Below are positions 17,192 to 26,126 of a DNA stretch of 64,000 bases, in pieces. The position numbers were made by a program, and so were the translations under genes. The first letter of the stretch is position 1. Each line of letters starts with the position of its first letter. Under the pieces are notes generated by a model that was not told the DNA's origin, ran no database searches, and was given only the letters and a program-made list of their open reading frames with translations. This DNA comes from Myxococcales bacterium (lineage in GTDB: Bacteria; Myxococcota; Bradymonadia; UBA7976; UBA1532), in NCBI GenBank assembly GCA_020633515.1, contig JACKDM010000005.1:1-64000 (forward strand). Direction: 5' to 3'.

Positions 17192-18793
17192 ATGGCCGAA
17201 GCCCCCTTCAAGCGGATCAACTTCTTCAAGGGGTTTCTGACCACCGAGAAGGACTGGAACAACGCGGAGCGCTATCACGTCGAGAAGCGCAAGCTGCACA
17301 ACCGCGCGTTCCACGCGCCGGGCGTCGTGCCCGGCTACGGTGACGAGCTGCGGGTCATGAGCCGCGGCCGGGGCGACCTGTCGATCGAGATCGGCAGCGG
17401 CTACGCCATCGACGGGCAGGGCCACGACATCATCGTCAGCGAGAAGCAGATCCGCACGCTGAGCCCCGGCGACTTCAAGCTCCCCGCGACGATCTACATC
17501 GTGCTGCGCTACGTCGAGGAGTTCGACGACTTCATCGTCTACCGCGAGAACATCGACTACCAGGGCCACCGCAGCATCAAGGAGCTCGCCAAGGTCGAGT
17601 TCAGCATCGTCGAGCCCGACATCAACACCGAGGTCGAGCTCGGCCGCGTCTTCCTCGAGAAGGGCGCCCGCCGCGTCACCGACGCCCGCGACCCGATGAC
17701 CCCGCAGCCCAACGAGCTCGACCTCCGCTTCGTCCGCCGCGCCGGCGTCGCCGGCATGAAGCTCAGCCCCATGATCCTCCACCGCCTCGAAGAGGCGATC
17801 CGCATCGAGAAGCGCATCCTCGCGTTCCTCGCCCGCGTGAAGAAGATCATGGCCGCACAGGACGCCTTCCACGCCGTCATCAGCCTCGAGATGATCATCA
17901 AGACGGCGTACGTCGACCACGCCAACGTCTGGGACCTCCTGCGCATCATCGCCGAGCTCAAGTGGGACGTCGTCTACGAGGTCGAAGGCCGCGTGCCCGA
18001 CCTGTCGGCCAAGAAGGAGTTCGCCGGCTTCAAGAAGAACGTCGACATCCTCCGCGGGCTCGTCGCCGAGCGCCGCCGGACCGACGAGGGCCTCGAGAAC
18101 ATCATCACCTACCAGATGAAGTCGTGTGAGTCGCTCGACGGCCTCCTCGACCGCATCCGGGAGAACGAGATCAAGGTCCGCGCGCTCGAAGGCCCCACCG
18201 GCGGCCTCGAAGGTGGCGGCGAAGGCGGCGGCGCCGGCAAGGCGAGCTACTCGTTCGAGCACTACCTGCCCGGCGGCATCGCCTACGAAGAGATCAAGGT
18301 CCGCAGCGAGCCCTTCACCCAGACGATCGTCGTCGACGGCAAGGAGTGGGTGCTCGTCGACGAGCTCGACATCCTCGACCCCGAGAGCGAGGAGAAGCAC
18401 GACTTCGTCATCCGCGAGGCCCGCGACACCTACCGGACCCGCCAGAAGCTCCGCTACCCCGACGGCACCATCATCGAGGACCGCGGCATCGCACACGAAG
18501 GCGGCTTCTGCGAGTTCAAGGTGTCGAACGTCACCCCGCACCAGGACCTCGTCCTGATCCGCCGCATGGACTACGTGCATGGCGAGTATCAGGCCGAGAT
18601 CCACGTCGACGGCCAGCGGATCGACCGGATCCTCAACTGCGACGGCGAGGACCGCAAGTACCGCTGGCGCAACTGGCCCTACATCATCCCGGCGCAGTAC
18701 ATCAACTCGCCGACCCTGCACATCAAGCAGGTGATGCTGACCGCCGACCGTGACATCAACATGTTCCGGTACTGGTTCTACCAGCCGAAGTGA
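17192..18793 (+). CDS. Putative eCIS fibre/baseplate-attached protein
   Basis: A 533-residue protein. The first ~100 residues (RINFFKGFLTTEKDWNNAER, YHVEKRKLHNRAFHAPGVVP, IEIGSGYAIDGQGHDIIVSE) resemble a widespread N-terminal module of tail-associated proteins in eCIS and phage baseplates. About residues 190-330 are helical, a Gly-rich hinge follows (about 333-350), and the last ~180 residues form a beta-rich domain rich in Tyr, Trp and acidic residues, ending YWFYQPK. Its place at the end of the structural genes suggests a host-contact fibre or collar (Afp13-like position), though no similarity to adenovirus-type fibres is visible. Confidence 0.65.
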   Translation: MAEAPFKRINFFKGFLTTEKDWNNAERYHVEKRKLHNRAFHAPGVVPGYGDELRVMSRGRGDLSIEIGSGYAIDGQGHDIIVSEKQIRTLSPGDFKLPATIYIVLRYVEEFDDFIVYRENIDYQGHRSIKELAKVEFSIVEPDINTEVELGRVFLEKGARRVTDARDPMTPQPNELDLRFVRRAGVAGMKLSPMILHRLEEAIRIEKRILAFLARVKKIMAAQDAFHAVISLEMIIKTAYVDHANVWDLLRIIAELKWDVVYEVEGRVPDLSAKKEFAGFKKNVDILRGLVAERRRTDEGLENIITYQMKSCESLDGLLDRIRENEIKVRALEGPTGGLEGGGEGGGAGKASYSFEHYLPGGIAYEEIKVRSEPFTQTIVVDGKEWVLVDELDILDPESEEKHDFVIREARDTYRTRQKLRYPDGTIIEDRGIAHEGGFCEFKVSNVTPHQDLVLIRRMDYVHGEYQAEIHVDGQRIDRILNCDGEDRKYRWRNWPYIIPAQYINSPTLHIKQVMLTADRDINMFRYWFYQPK

Positions 18794-18904
18794 GATCTGA
18801 CGGGGTCACCGAGGACCGTCGACTTGCCTTCGAACGCGCGGTGCGCGAACATCAACGAGCCGCTCGGCGCCGGTGTCGGGCGGCCGGCAGGTTGAAGTCG
18901 ACCG

Positions 18905-19663
18905 ATGCGTGACCCCCTCGACTACCTCAAAGACCGCGTCCAAGGCCGGGTGTACCGCAAGGTGCACGGCGTCCAGCACCGCATCCAGGGCACGGTGGAC
19001 AACGCCGGGCGCAAGGTGGTGGACAAGGGCGAGGCCGCGGTGGTCAAGCGCGTGGGCGGCAAGGACAAGGCCGGCGGCCAGAAGGCCCCGAAGAAGAAGA
19101 AGATGGGTTGGTGGCCATTCGGCGGCGATGACTCTCAGGCCGCAGCCCCGCTTTGCACGGGGTGCAACAAAGAAGTCGACCAGTCATGGGACCTCTGCCC
19201 CTACTGCGGCACCTCCCTCAAGGGAGGAGGCGCCGCGGTCGCGCCGGGGCAAGCCCCGCTGCCCAACGCGGGCGGCGGCGGCGCACCGGTCGCGGCGGGG
19301 GGTGGCGGCGGCGGCAGTCAGCGCACGGTCGCCATCGACCTCGACGCGCTCAAGTCGCCCAACCGCGAGGTCGTCGGCTGGCTCGTCGTGATGAACGGCG
19401 CGCAGAAGGGCGTCGACTTCCGCATCTACACCGGCCGCAACGCCATCGGCGCCGCGGCCGACAACGACATCGTCGTCACCGACGAGTACCTCTCGTCGCG
19501 ACACTCGACGATCCGCTACGAAGACGGCCGCTACGAGCTCATCGACAACGACTCGACCAACGGCAGCTTCGTCAACGAGAAGCGGGTCACCAAAGAAGAG
19601 CTCATCGACAACGACACCATCCGGCTCGGCCGCACCGAGCTCCGGTTCAAGGCGCTCTACTGA
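18905..19663 (+). CDS. Zinc-ribbon FHA-domain protein
   Basis: A 252-residue cytoplasmic protein. The N-terminus is an amphipathic helix followed by a Lys-rich stretch and GWWPFGGDD; a zinc ribbon (CTGCNKEVDQSWDLCPYC) lies near residues 84-101, a Gly/Ala linker to ~140, then an FHA domain with GRNAIG, SSRHSTI and NDSTNGSFVN, the full phosphothreonine-binding set. No membrane segment is present. It sits 111 nt after the last eCIS structural gene on the same strand and before a second FHA protein, so it is a candidate phospho-dependent regulator of the injection system, like Fha1 of type VI secretion. Confidence 0.88.
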   Translation: MRDPLDYLKDRVQGRVYRKVHGVQHRIQGTVDNAGRKVVDKGEAAVVKRVGGKDKAGGQKAPKKKKMGWWPFGGDDSQAAAPLCTGCNKEVDQSWDLCPYCGTSLKGGGAAVAPGQAPLPNAGGGGAPVAAGGGGGGSQRTVAIDLDALKSPNREVVGWLVVMNGAQKGVDFRIYTGRNAIGAAADNDIVVTDEYLSSRHSTIRYEDGRYELIDNDSTNGSFVNEKRVTKEELIDNDTIRLGRTELRFKALY

Positions 19664-19691
19664 GCGCCCGTCCACTCCTCGGGAGACGACG

Positions 19692-21236
19692 ATGACCCGT
19701 CCTGGCGTCCCCCCGGTGATGCGGGCAGCCCGCCTCGCGTCCGCCGTGTTCACAGTGCTCACGGCGCTCACCGTGCTCGCCCTCGGCGCCGGCACCGCCG
19801 CCGCGCAGGGCAGCGCCCAGACCGGGGCGACCCACCTCCGGCTCGACGCCGTCGACGTCAGCAAGTCACCGACCGGCGACTTCACGTTCTTCGCGAGCTT
19901 CCTCGACAAGTACAGCAAGCCCATCTCGCTCGGCGCCGACAGCAAGTGGACGATCGCGTTCAACGGCGAGGCGGTGCAGGGCGACCTCTCGGTCAAGCCG
20001 CTCCGCGAGAGCCGCGCGCACGTCAACCTCGTCGTCGTGCTCGGCGCCGTCGTCGCGATCGGCGAAGACCCCTTCAAGGCCGCCGCCACCGCGAGCGCCG
20101 ACCTCGTCGGCTCGCTCCGCGAGGGCGACCGCTCCGCCGTCGTCGCCTACACCGACGTGCCCGAGGCCACCGACGCGCTCAGCCCCGCCCACCGCGACGC
20201 GCTCGACTGGATCAAGGAGCGCCAGGCCACCGGCCTCACCCCCGCGCTCTACGACGCCATCGAGCGCGGCCTCGAGCTCTTCCCGGCCAGCTTCGACAGC
20301 ATCGGCCCCAACCGGGCGATGGTCGTCATCACCGACGGCGTCGACAAGGACCAGGAGAGCGCCACCAAGCTCAACGACCGCATCAACCGGCTCCAGACCA
20401 TCGCCCGCGACCGCAGCGTCCGCATCAGCGTCGTCGCCGTCGACATCGAGGCCCTCGGCCAGTTCGAGCGCGTCGACAAGCTCGCCGTCGCCACCGGCGG
20501 CTCGTTCCGCGTCGCCCGCACGCCCGCCGAGATCCAGACCAACCTCGGCAACTACAAGAGCGAGCTCCTCGGCCAGTACGTCCTCGACTTCAAGACCAGC
20601 GACTTCGAAGGCGACACCGACATCGGCTTCAAGCTCGAGATCGAGCACGGCGGGCAGAACTACGCCAGCGACACCCGCATCCGCGCCGTGCCCCCCAAGG
20701 AGAGCAACCTCGGGCTCTACCTCGCGATCATCGGCGGCGGCCTCCTCGCCGCCGTGCTGCTGTTCTTCATCATCCGCGCGCTCGTGCGCGCGCTGCGCCG
20801 CAAGCCACAGGTCGAGACCGTCGAAGGCCCCGACCTGCGCGAGTGCGAGCAGTGCAACAACAAGATCCCGATCAACTGGAAGGTCTGCCAGTACTGCGAG
20901 GCGCTGCCCCACTACGGGCGGCTCACCGTCACCAGCGTGCAGAACGACGACACCACCAACGCCGACGAAGATCTGCAGGGCCGGGTGTTCTTCATCAAGG
21001 AGGCGCAGATCCACATCGGCTCGGCGCCCAACAACCACGTCGTGATGCCGGTCAAGGGCATCTCCAAGCGGCACGCCGGGATCCAGGTGCAGGACGGCCG
21101 CTTCGAACTCGCCGACTATGGCAGCCTCAACGGCACGTTCATCAACGGCAACCGGGTCAGCAAGCAGTTCCTCAAGGACGGCGACGAGCTCAGCTTCGCG
21201 ATGGTCGTCAAGACCGAGTTCAAGCTGAAGAAGTAG
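19692..21236 (+). CDS. Membrane protein: VWA domain, TM, zinc ribbon, FHA
   Basis: A 514-residue protein with a signal peptide ending near AAAQG (residue ~38), a periplasmic VWA-like domain (~90-290; NRAMVVITDGVD is the second motif), one TM helix (~340-362, LYLAIIGGGLLAAVLLFFII), then cytoplasmic zinc ribbon (CEQCNNKIPINWKVCQYC, ~384-401) and FHA domain (ISKRHAGI, GSLNGTFIN). The expected MIDAS DxSxS is replaced by VVVLGAVVAIGED, so metal-dependent ligand binding is doubtful. It could relay an envelope signal to a phosphothreonine-dependent complex inside. It is 28 nt downstream of the other FHA gene; GGGAGA precedes ATG 19692. Confidence 0.88.
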   Translation: MTRPGVPPVMRAARLASAVFTVLTALTVLALGAGTAAAQGSAQTGATHLRLDAVDVSKSPTGDFTFFASFLDKYSKPISLGADSKWTIAFNGEAVQGDLSVKPLRESRAHVNLVVVLGAVVAIGEDPFKAAATASADLVGSLREGDRSAVVAYTDVPEATDALSPAHRDALDWIKERQATGLTPALYDAIERGLELFPASFDSIGPNRAMVVITDGVDKDQESATKLNDRINRLQTIARDRSVRISVVAVDIEALGQFERVDKLAVATGGSFRVARTPAEIQTNLGNYKSELLGQYVLDFKTSDFEGDTDIGFKLEIEHGGQNYASDTRIRAVPPKESNLGLYLAIIGGGLLAAVLLFFIIRALVRALRRKPQVETVEGPDLRECEQCNNKIPINWKVCQYCEALPHYGRLTVTSVQNDDTTNADEDLQGRVFFIKEAQIHIGSAPNNHVVMPVKGISKRHAGIQVQDGRFELADYGSLNGTFINGNRVSKQFLKDGDELSFAMVVKTEFKLKK

Positions 21237-21362
21237 GCCCGGGCCCGCGCGATCCGACCCAGCGATCGGCGACGGGCCGCGCCGGGGAGCGGCAGGTCGA
21301 AGGCCCGCCTCGACCTGGCCGCCGCCTGCCCGCCGGGTCGGTCGAGTCGGGCGGCGCGAAGG

Positions 21363-21392
21363 TTGCGGCGCTGTCGACCGCTCCCGTACCAT
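21363..21392 (+). promoter_or_regulatory. Candidate promoter for the TPR-PEGA gene
   Basis: TTGCGG (21363-21368), 18-nt spacer, TACCAT (21387-21392), 90 nt before GTG 21482. The same spacing and a near-identical -10 (TACCGT) occur at 35570-35599 before another lipoprotein gene. Confidence 0.35.
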
Positions 21393-21481
21393 GGGGCGGC
21401 TTTTTCTTGCAGGTCGAAGCGAGGAGTCGGCGACCACATCGCGCGGTCGTCGGACCCGCCGCGATCGGTGGAGGGTACCCG

Positions 21482-22627
21482 GTGAAATCCGGCTGTCGGA
21501 TCGCAGGTCTCGTCTTCGCGCTGGCGCTCGGCATGCCGGCGATGGCGCTCGCCCAGAGCGCCGAATACTCGGCGGCCAAACAACGCGGCACCGCCGCCTT
21601 CGAGGCCGGTCGATACGAAGAAGCGGCGGAGCACTTCAAAGAAGCCTTCTCCGCCGATCCCCGCGGCAACCTCCTCTACAACATCGGCCTCTGCTACGAG
21701 CGAGCCGGTCGCACCGAAGACGCGGTCAAGTTCTACCAGCGCTTCGTCGCCGCGCTCCCCAACTCACCCAAGCGCCCGGCGGTGCAGCGCAAGATCGACG
21801 AGCTCAAGACCGAGCTCCAGGGCCGCTACCAGGAGGTCAACGTCGCGACCTCGCCGCCCGACGCGGTGATCTTCGTCGACGACAAGGCCAAGGGCGCGCT
21901 CGGCCGCTCGCCGGTCACCTTCAAGCTCCTCCCCGGCAGCTACGTCATCATCGCCGAGCTCCCCGGCCACGAGCCCGCCCGCCAGCGCATCGAGCTCGTC
22001 GAGTCGGCCCCGGCGATGGTCGACCTCGCGCTCATCCCCAGCGACGAGGTCGGCACCGTCACCTTCCTCATCTCCGAGCGCAACGCCGACGTCATGGTCG
22101 ACGGCCGCCGCGTCGGCCGCAGCCCGGTCACCGAGCCGCTCCGCCTCCGCGCCGGCCCCCACGAAGTCCTCGTGATGAAGCCCGGCTACGCCCCCTGGAA
22201 GCGCCAGGTCGACGTGCCCGCCGGCGGCGAGAAGCGCCTCGACGTGCGGCTCTCGGGCGAAGAGGCCGGCGACCTCGCCGGCGGCGGCGGTGGCGGCGGC
22301 GGCAGCGTCTGGCCCTGGGTCACCATGGGCGTCGGCGTCGCCGCGGTCGGGGCCGGCATCTTCACCGGGCTCTCGGCGCAGAACCTCTATGACCAGCTCG
22401 ACGAGAAGCGAAAGGCCGGCGAGCTCATCGCGCCGAGCGACATCGACGTCGGCGGCAACCTCGTGCTGACCACCAACGTGCTCATGGGGGTCGGCGGCGC
22501 CGCCATCCTCGGCGGGCTCGCGTGGTGGATCCTCGACGACCCCGGGCCCGACCGATCGGGCGACGTGCAGTTCGGCGCCGACGTGCGCGAGGGCGGCGCG
22601 GTGATCCGGTTCACGGGAGCATTCTGA
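21482..22627 (+). CDS. TPR/PEGA envelope protein with two C-terminal TM helices
   Basis: A 381-residue protein read from GTG 21482 (MKSGCRIAGLVFALALGMPA signal peptide, cleavage near ALAQS). Residues ~27-110 form TPR-like repeats (GTAAFEAGRYEEAAEHFKEA, LLYNIGLCYERAG), then two PEGA domains (VIFVDDKAKGALGRSPVTF and VMVDGRRVGRSPVTEPLRL), a Gly hinge, and two hydrophobic helices around residues 280-298 and 320-345. PEGA domains are surface or cell-wall-facing modules common in myxobacteria. Its TGA overlaps the ATG of the next lipoprotein (TGATG). The same TM-loop-TM tail occurs in the gene at 57872. Confidence 0.88.
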   Translation: MKSGCRIAGLVFALALGMPAMALAQSAEYSAAKQRGTAAFEAGRYEEAAEHFKEAFSADPRGNLLYNIGLCYERAGRTEDAVKFYQRFVAALPNSPKRPAVQRKIDELKTELQGRYQEVNVATSPPDAVIFVDDKAKGALGRSPVTFKLLPGSYVIIAELPGHEPARQRIELVESAPAMVDLALIPSDEVGTVTFLISERNADVMVDGRRVGRSPVTEPLRLRAGPHEVLVMKPGYAPWKRQVDVPAGGEKRLDVRLSGEEAGDLAGGGGGGGGSVWPWVTMGVGVAAVGAGIFTGLSAQNLYDQLDEKRKAGELIAPSDIDVGGNLVLTTNVLMGVGGAAILGGLAWWILDDPGPDRSGDVQFGADVREGGAVIRFTGAF

Positions 22628-25600
22628 TGCGGCCTGCAATCAAATCACTCGCGGCGCTCGGCCTCGCCGGGTGGCTCCTCGGCGGCTGCACGCTCGACTT
22701 CGAGGAGTTCCGGCCCTACACCGAGGAGCCCCCGCCGGTGCTGCCCGACGGCGACATGGACACCCCCATCGTCGACCTGGGCGTCGAGATGGGCCCCCCG
22801 ATCGACATGATGCCGCCCGTGCGCGACACCGACGGCGACGGCGTCGACGACGACGTCGACAACTGCGTCGACGACCCCAACGCCGACCAGGCCGACCTCG
22901 ACGGCGACGGGATCGGCGACGTCTGCGACCCCGACGCCGACGGCGACGACGTCGCCGACGACGTCGACAACTGCCTCCGCCTCCAGAACCCCGAGCAGTT
23001 CGACCTCGACCGCGACGGCGAAGGCGACGCCTGCGACGACGACATCGACGGCGACGGGCTCGACGAAGCCGCCGAGATGGCCCGCGGCACCGACCCCCGC
23101 ATCGCCGACACCGACGTCGACGGCTTCCGCGACGGCGACGACACCTGCCCGCTCCGCGCCGACCGCGTCGGCCTCGACAGCGACGGCGACGGCTACGGCG
23201 ACGCCTGCGACGAGGACGACGACGGCGACGGCGTCCGCGACTGGCGCGACAACTGCCCCGGCACCGCCAACCCCGACCAGGCCGAGGCCGCCTGCGCCGG
23301 CGACCTCGACGGCGACGGCATCGCCGACGCGGCCGACAACTGCCCCTACGTCAAGAACCCCGACCAGGCGATCGCGCCCTGCGAGTCCGCCTTCCAGACG
23401 CTGACCTACAGCCGCTCGACGAGCGACCTCGCCCTCAGCGAAGGCGGCGTCATCGCCTCCACGGCCGGCGGCGCGCTCGCGCTCGACACCGACCTCGGCA
23501 CCGCGCGGCTCACCAACGCCGACGGCCTCGCCGGCAACCGCCTCTTCGGCGTCGACGTCGATCGCGACAACCGCTGGTTCTTCACCACCGATCGCGGCCT
23601 CAGCGTCGTGCGCCCCGACGGCTTCGTCTTCAACCTGCACGCCGACGACGGCGACGGCGGCCCGCAGGGCGAGCTGCGCGAGGTCGCCGCCGAGGTCGAG
23701 CCCGAGGGCCCCGGCGCCACGATCTGGGTCAGCAGCAGCGCCGGGCTCAACCGCCTCGACGACGCCGGCTGGTCGCTCGTCGAAGGCCTCCCGGCCGGCG
23801 AGGTCCGCGGGCTGTGGCTCGACGACCTCGGCCGCCTCTGGGTCGCCGCCGGCACCGCGGTCGTCCGCTTCGTCGACGGCGCCGTCGAGCGCACCTTCGC
23901 CGAGCTGCCCGACATCGGCGAGGTCGAAGACATCGCCGGTGGCGTCGGCGCCGACGTCTGGATCCTCGGCGAGAACGGCGCCATCCGCCTCCTCGACGAC
24001 GACAGCGTCGCGCCCGGCGGCGCCTACACCGGCTTCGCCGCCCGTGACCTCGCCGCCGGCGAGGTCGACACCTATATCGCCGCCGTCGACGGCCTCCGCC
24101 GCATCGACCGCGACGGCCGCCTCCTCCCGCCCGGCGTCGCGCCGCTCCCCTCCGCCGATCTCCGCGCGATCGTGCAGGCCGCCGAGGGCGGGCTGTGGGT
24201 CGGCTCCGCCGCCGGCCTCCTCCGCATCGAGAGCTACTTCGCCACCTATGGCGCCGACCGCCTCGGCGGCAACTGCGCCACCGTCACCCGCCGCGCCGGC
24301 GCGCTCATCTGGATCGGCACCCGCGACGGCGCCCGCGTCATCCGCCCCGACGGCGCGATCGAGCCCGTCGAGAACCTCCCCGGCCTCCTCGTCGCCGACA
24401 TCGAGCGGGTCGGCGACCAGGTCTGGATCGGCACCGAGAGCGGCATCGGCGTCTACGCGCTCGACGGCACCCCCATCGAGACGATCGGCCCGCCGAGCAT
24501 CCCCGACTCGGCGGTCACCGACATCCAGGTCGGCCTGCGCGGCGTCGAGGTCTTCGTCGGCACCGACGGCGGCGGCCTCGCGTGGCGCGACGCCGAGGGC
24601 ACGTGGCGCACGCTGCGGGTCGCCGACGCGCCCAACCAGTTCCTCAGCGACCGGGTCGAGGCGCTCGCCTACGGCGGCGAGAACGAGCTCTGGATCGCGG
24701 GGCCGCTCGGGCTGTCGCTCTTCCAGAACGGCGCGTTCGGCGCCCCGGTGACCACCCAGGGCGGCCGCCTCCCCATCGCCGGCGTCAACGACGTCGCCAT
24801 CGGCGGCGGCTACCTCTTCGCGGCGACCTCGCAGGGCGTCGCGGTGCGTGACCCGCGCGGGCTTTGGACCACGCTGCGCCGGCAGAACGACGGCCTCCCC
24901 GACGAGGCCGGCAGCGACGCGGCGCTCTCGCTCGTCTACGACGGCGTCTACCTCTGGGTCGCGCTCGACGACAGCCGCCGCCTCGAGTACGGCAGCATCC
25001 TCCGCCGCTCACCCGACCCCGACGTGCAGGGCGTCTTCGACCTCTACCCGCCCGGCGACGTCGGCCTCCCCGAGACCCGCGCCGACCTCGGCGTCGACCT
25101 CACCTGGGCCGAAGGCGAGCTCTCCGTCTCCTACTGCGGCGACGCGCAGGCGCCCGGCGGCTTCGGCCTCCTCGGCGGGCGCAGCCTCGTCATCGAAGAC
25201 GGCTCGGCCGCCGGCCTCCGCGGCGAGGGCCGGGAAGGCGCGCTCACCCATGGCCCCGAGGGGCGCCCGATGGTCGTCGGCCAGACCCGCGAGGGCCCCG
25301 TCGCCGACCGCATCGTCGACGCCGTCGCGCAGCCCGTCACCCTGCCCGACGCGGCCGACGTCGGCGTGCCCGCCGCGTGCGGCGTCCCCGTCGTGATGGG
25401 CGACAACCTCTGGTGCGTCTTCAACGGCGTCGGCTTCGGCCGCCGCTTCGGCAACGACCAGTGGAACCTCGGCCGCAAGGAGCAGATCCCGGCGCTCGGT
25501 GAGGGCGACCTGCGCGACATCGTCGTCGAGACCGACACCGTCGCGTGGCTCGCGAGCGCCGCCGGCGTCATCCACGTCAACGGCGGCAGCGTGCGGGCGC

Positions 25601-26109
25601 TCAACACCGCGTTCACCGGCAACGGCCTCCCCGACGACGACGTCCGCTCGGTCACGCTCGCCGACGGCGTGCTCTACGCCGGCACCGCGGGCGGCGTCGG
25701 GGTCTACGACGGCACCTCGTGGACCGCCATCGGCGAGGACGCGCTCCCCAACGCCTCGGTGCGCGCGGTCGCCGTCGGCCCCGACGGCGCCCTCTGGATC
25801 GGCACCGACGGCGGCCTCTTCCGCCGCGCGCTCGACGGCGCGACCGCCGCGGCCGACTACACCACCGCCGACGGGCTCCCGGTCGACCGCATCAACGACG
25901 TCGTCGCGCTCCCCGACGGGCGGATCGTCGTCGCCACCCCCGTCGGGGTCGCGGTCCGCACGGGGGACGGTCCGTTCGTCACCTACGGCTTCGTCGACGG
26001 CCTCCCCGGGCGCGCGGCCTACGAGCTCGTCGTCGATCCCGAGGGCGAGGTCTGGGTGCGCAGCGACGACGGCGTCGGCCGCCTCGCGCCCGACCGCGTC
26101 CTCGACTGA
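22627..26109 (+). CDS. Giant lipoprotein: TSP3 calcium repeats plus beta-propeller repeats
   Basis: An 1160-residue protein starting at ATG 22627. MRPAIKSLAALGLAGWLLGGC gives a lipobox with Cys21. Residues ~65-260 contain thrombospondin type-3 units (DTDGDGVDDDVDNCVDDPNA, DLDGDGIGDVCD, DSDGDGYGDACDEDDDGDGV), expected to bind calcium. The remainder consists of about nine or more Reg_prop-like blades (LWVGSAAGLLRIE, IWIGTRDGARVI, VWIGTESGIGVY, LWIGTDGGLFRR, VWVRSDDGVGRL), enough for two seven-bladed propellers. It is a surface-exposed sensor or adhesin candidate cotranscribed with the TPR-PEGA protein and, 17 nt downstream, the kinase. Confidence 0.88.
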   Translation: MRPAIKSLAALGLAGWLLGGCTLDFEEFRPYTEEPPPVLPDGDMDTPIVDLGVEMGPPIDMMPPVRDTDGDGVDDDVDNCVDDPNADQADLDGDGIGDVCDPDADGDDVADDVDNCLRLQNPEQFDLDRDGEGDACDDDIDGDGLDEAAEMARGTDPRIADTDVDGFRDGDDTCPLRADRVGLDSDGDGYGDACDEDDDGDGVRDWRDNCPGTANPDQAEAACAGDLDGDGIADAADNCPYVKNPDQAIAPCESAFQTLTYSRSTSDLALSEGGVIASTAGGALALDTDLGTARLTNADGLAGNRLFGVDVDRDNRWFFTTDRGLSVVRPDGFVFNLHADDGDGGPQGELREVAAEVEPEGPGATIWVSSSAGLNRLDDAGWSLVEGLPAGEVRGLWLDDLGRLWVAAGTAVVRFVDGAVERTFAELPDIGEVEDIAGGVGADVWILGENGAIRLLDDDSVAPGGAYTGFAARDLAAGEVDTYIAAVDGLRRIDRDGRLLPPGVAPLPSADLRAIVQAAEGGLWVGSAAGLLRIESYFATYGADRLGGNCATVTRRAGALIWIGTRDGARVIRPDGAIEPVENLPGLLVADIERVGDQVWIGTESGIGVYALDGTPIETIGPPSIPDSAVTDIQVGLRGVEVFVGTDGGGLAWRDAEGTWRTLRVADAPNQFLSDRVEALAYGGENELWIAGPLGLSLFQNGAFGAPVTTQGGRLPIAGVNDVAIGGGYLFAATSQGVAVRDPRGLWTTLRRQNDGLPDEAGSDAALSLVYDGVYLWVALDDSRRLEYGSILRRSPDPDVQGVFDLYPPGDVGLPETRADLGVDLTWAEGELSVSYCGDAQAPGGFGLLGGRSLVIEDGSAAGLRGEGREGALTHGPEGRPMVVGQTREGPVADRIVDAVAQPVTLPDAADVGVPAACGVPVVMGDNLWCVFNGVGFGRRFGNDQWNLGRKEQIPALGEGDLRDIVVETDTVAWLASAAGVIHVNGGSVRALNTAFTGNGLPDDDVRSVTLADGVLYAGTAGGVGVYDGTSWTAIGEDALPNASVRAVAVGPDGALWIGTDGGLFRRALDGATAAADYTTADGLPVDRINDVVALPDGRIVVATPVGVAVRTGDGPFVTYGFVDGLPGRAAYELVVDPEGEVWVRSDDGVGRLAPDRVLD

Positions 26110-26126
26110 CGCGCGAGGCGCCGCCC

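Noticed and set aside
946..18793. Prophage or type VI secretion system
   Set aside because: No capsid, portal, terminase, integrase or lysis genes, and no TssJLM/TssK/ClpV genes; DUF4255, DUF6760 and LysM-hub-gp25 order fit an eCIS.
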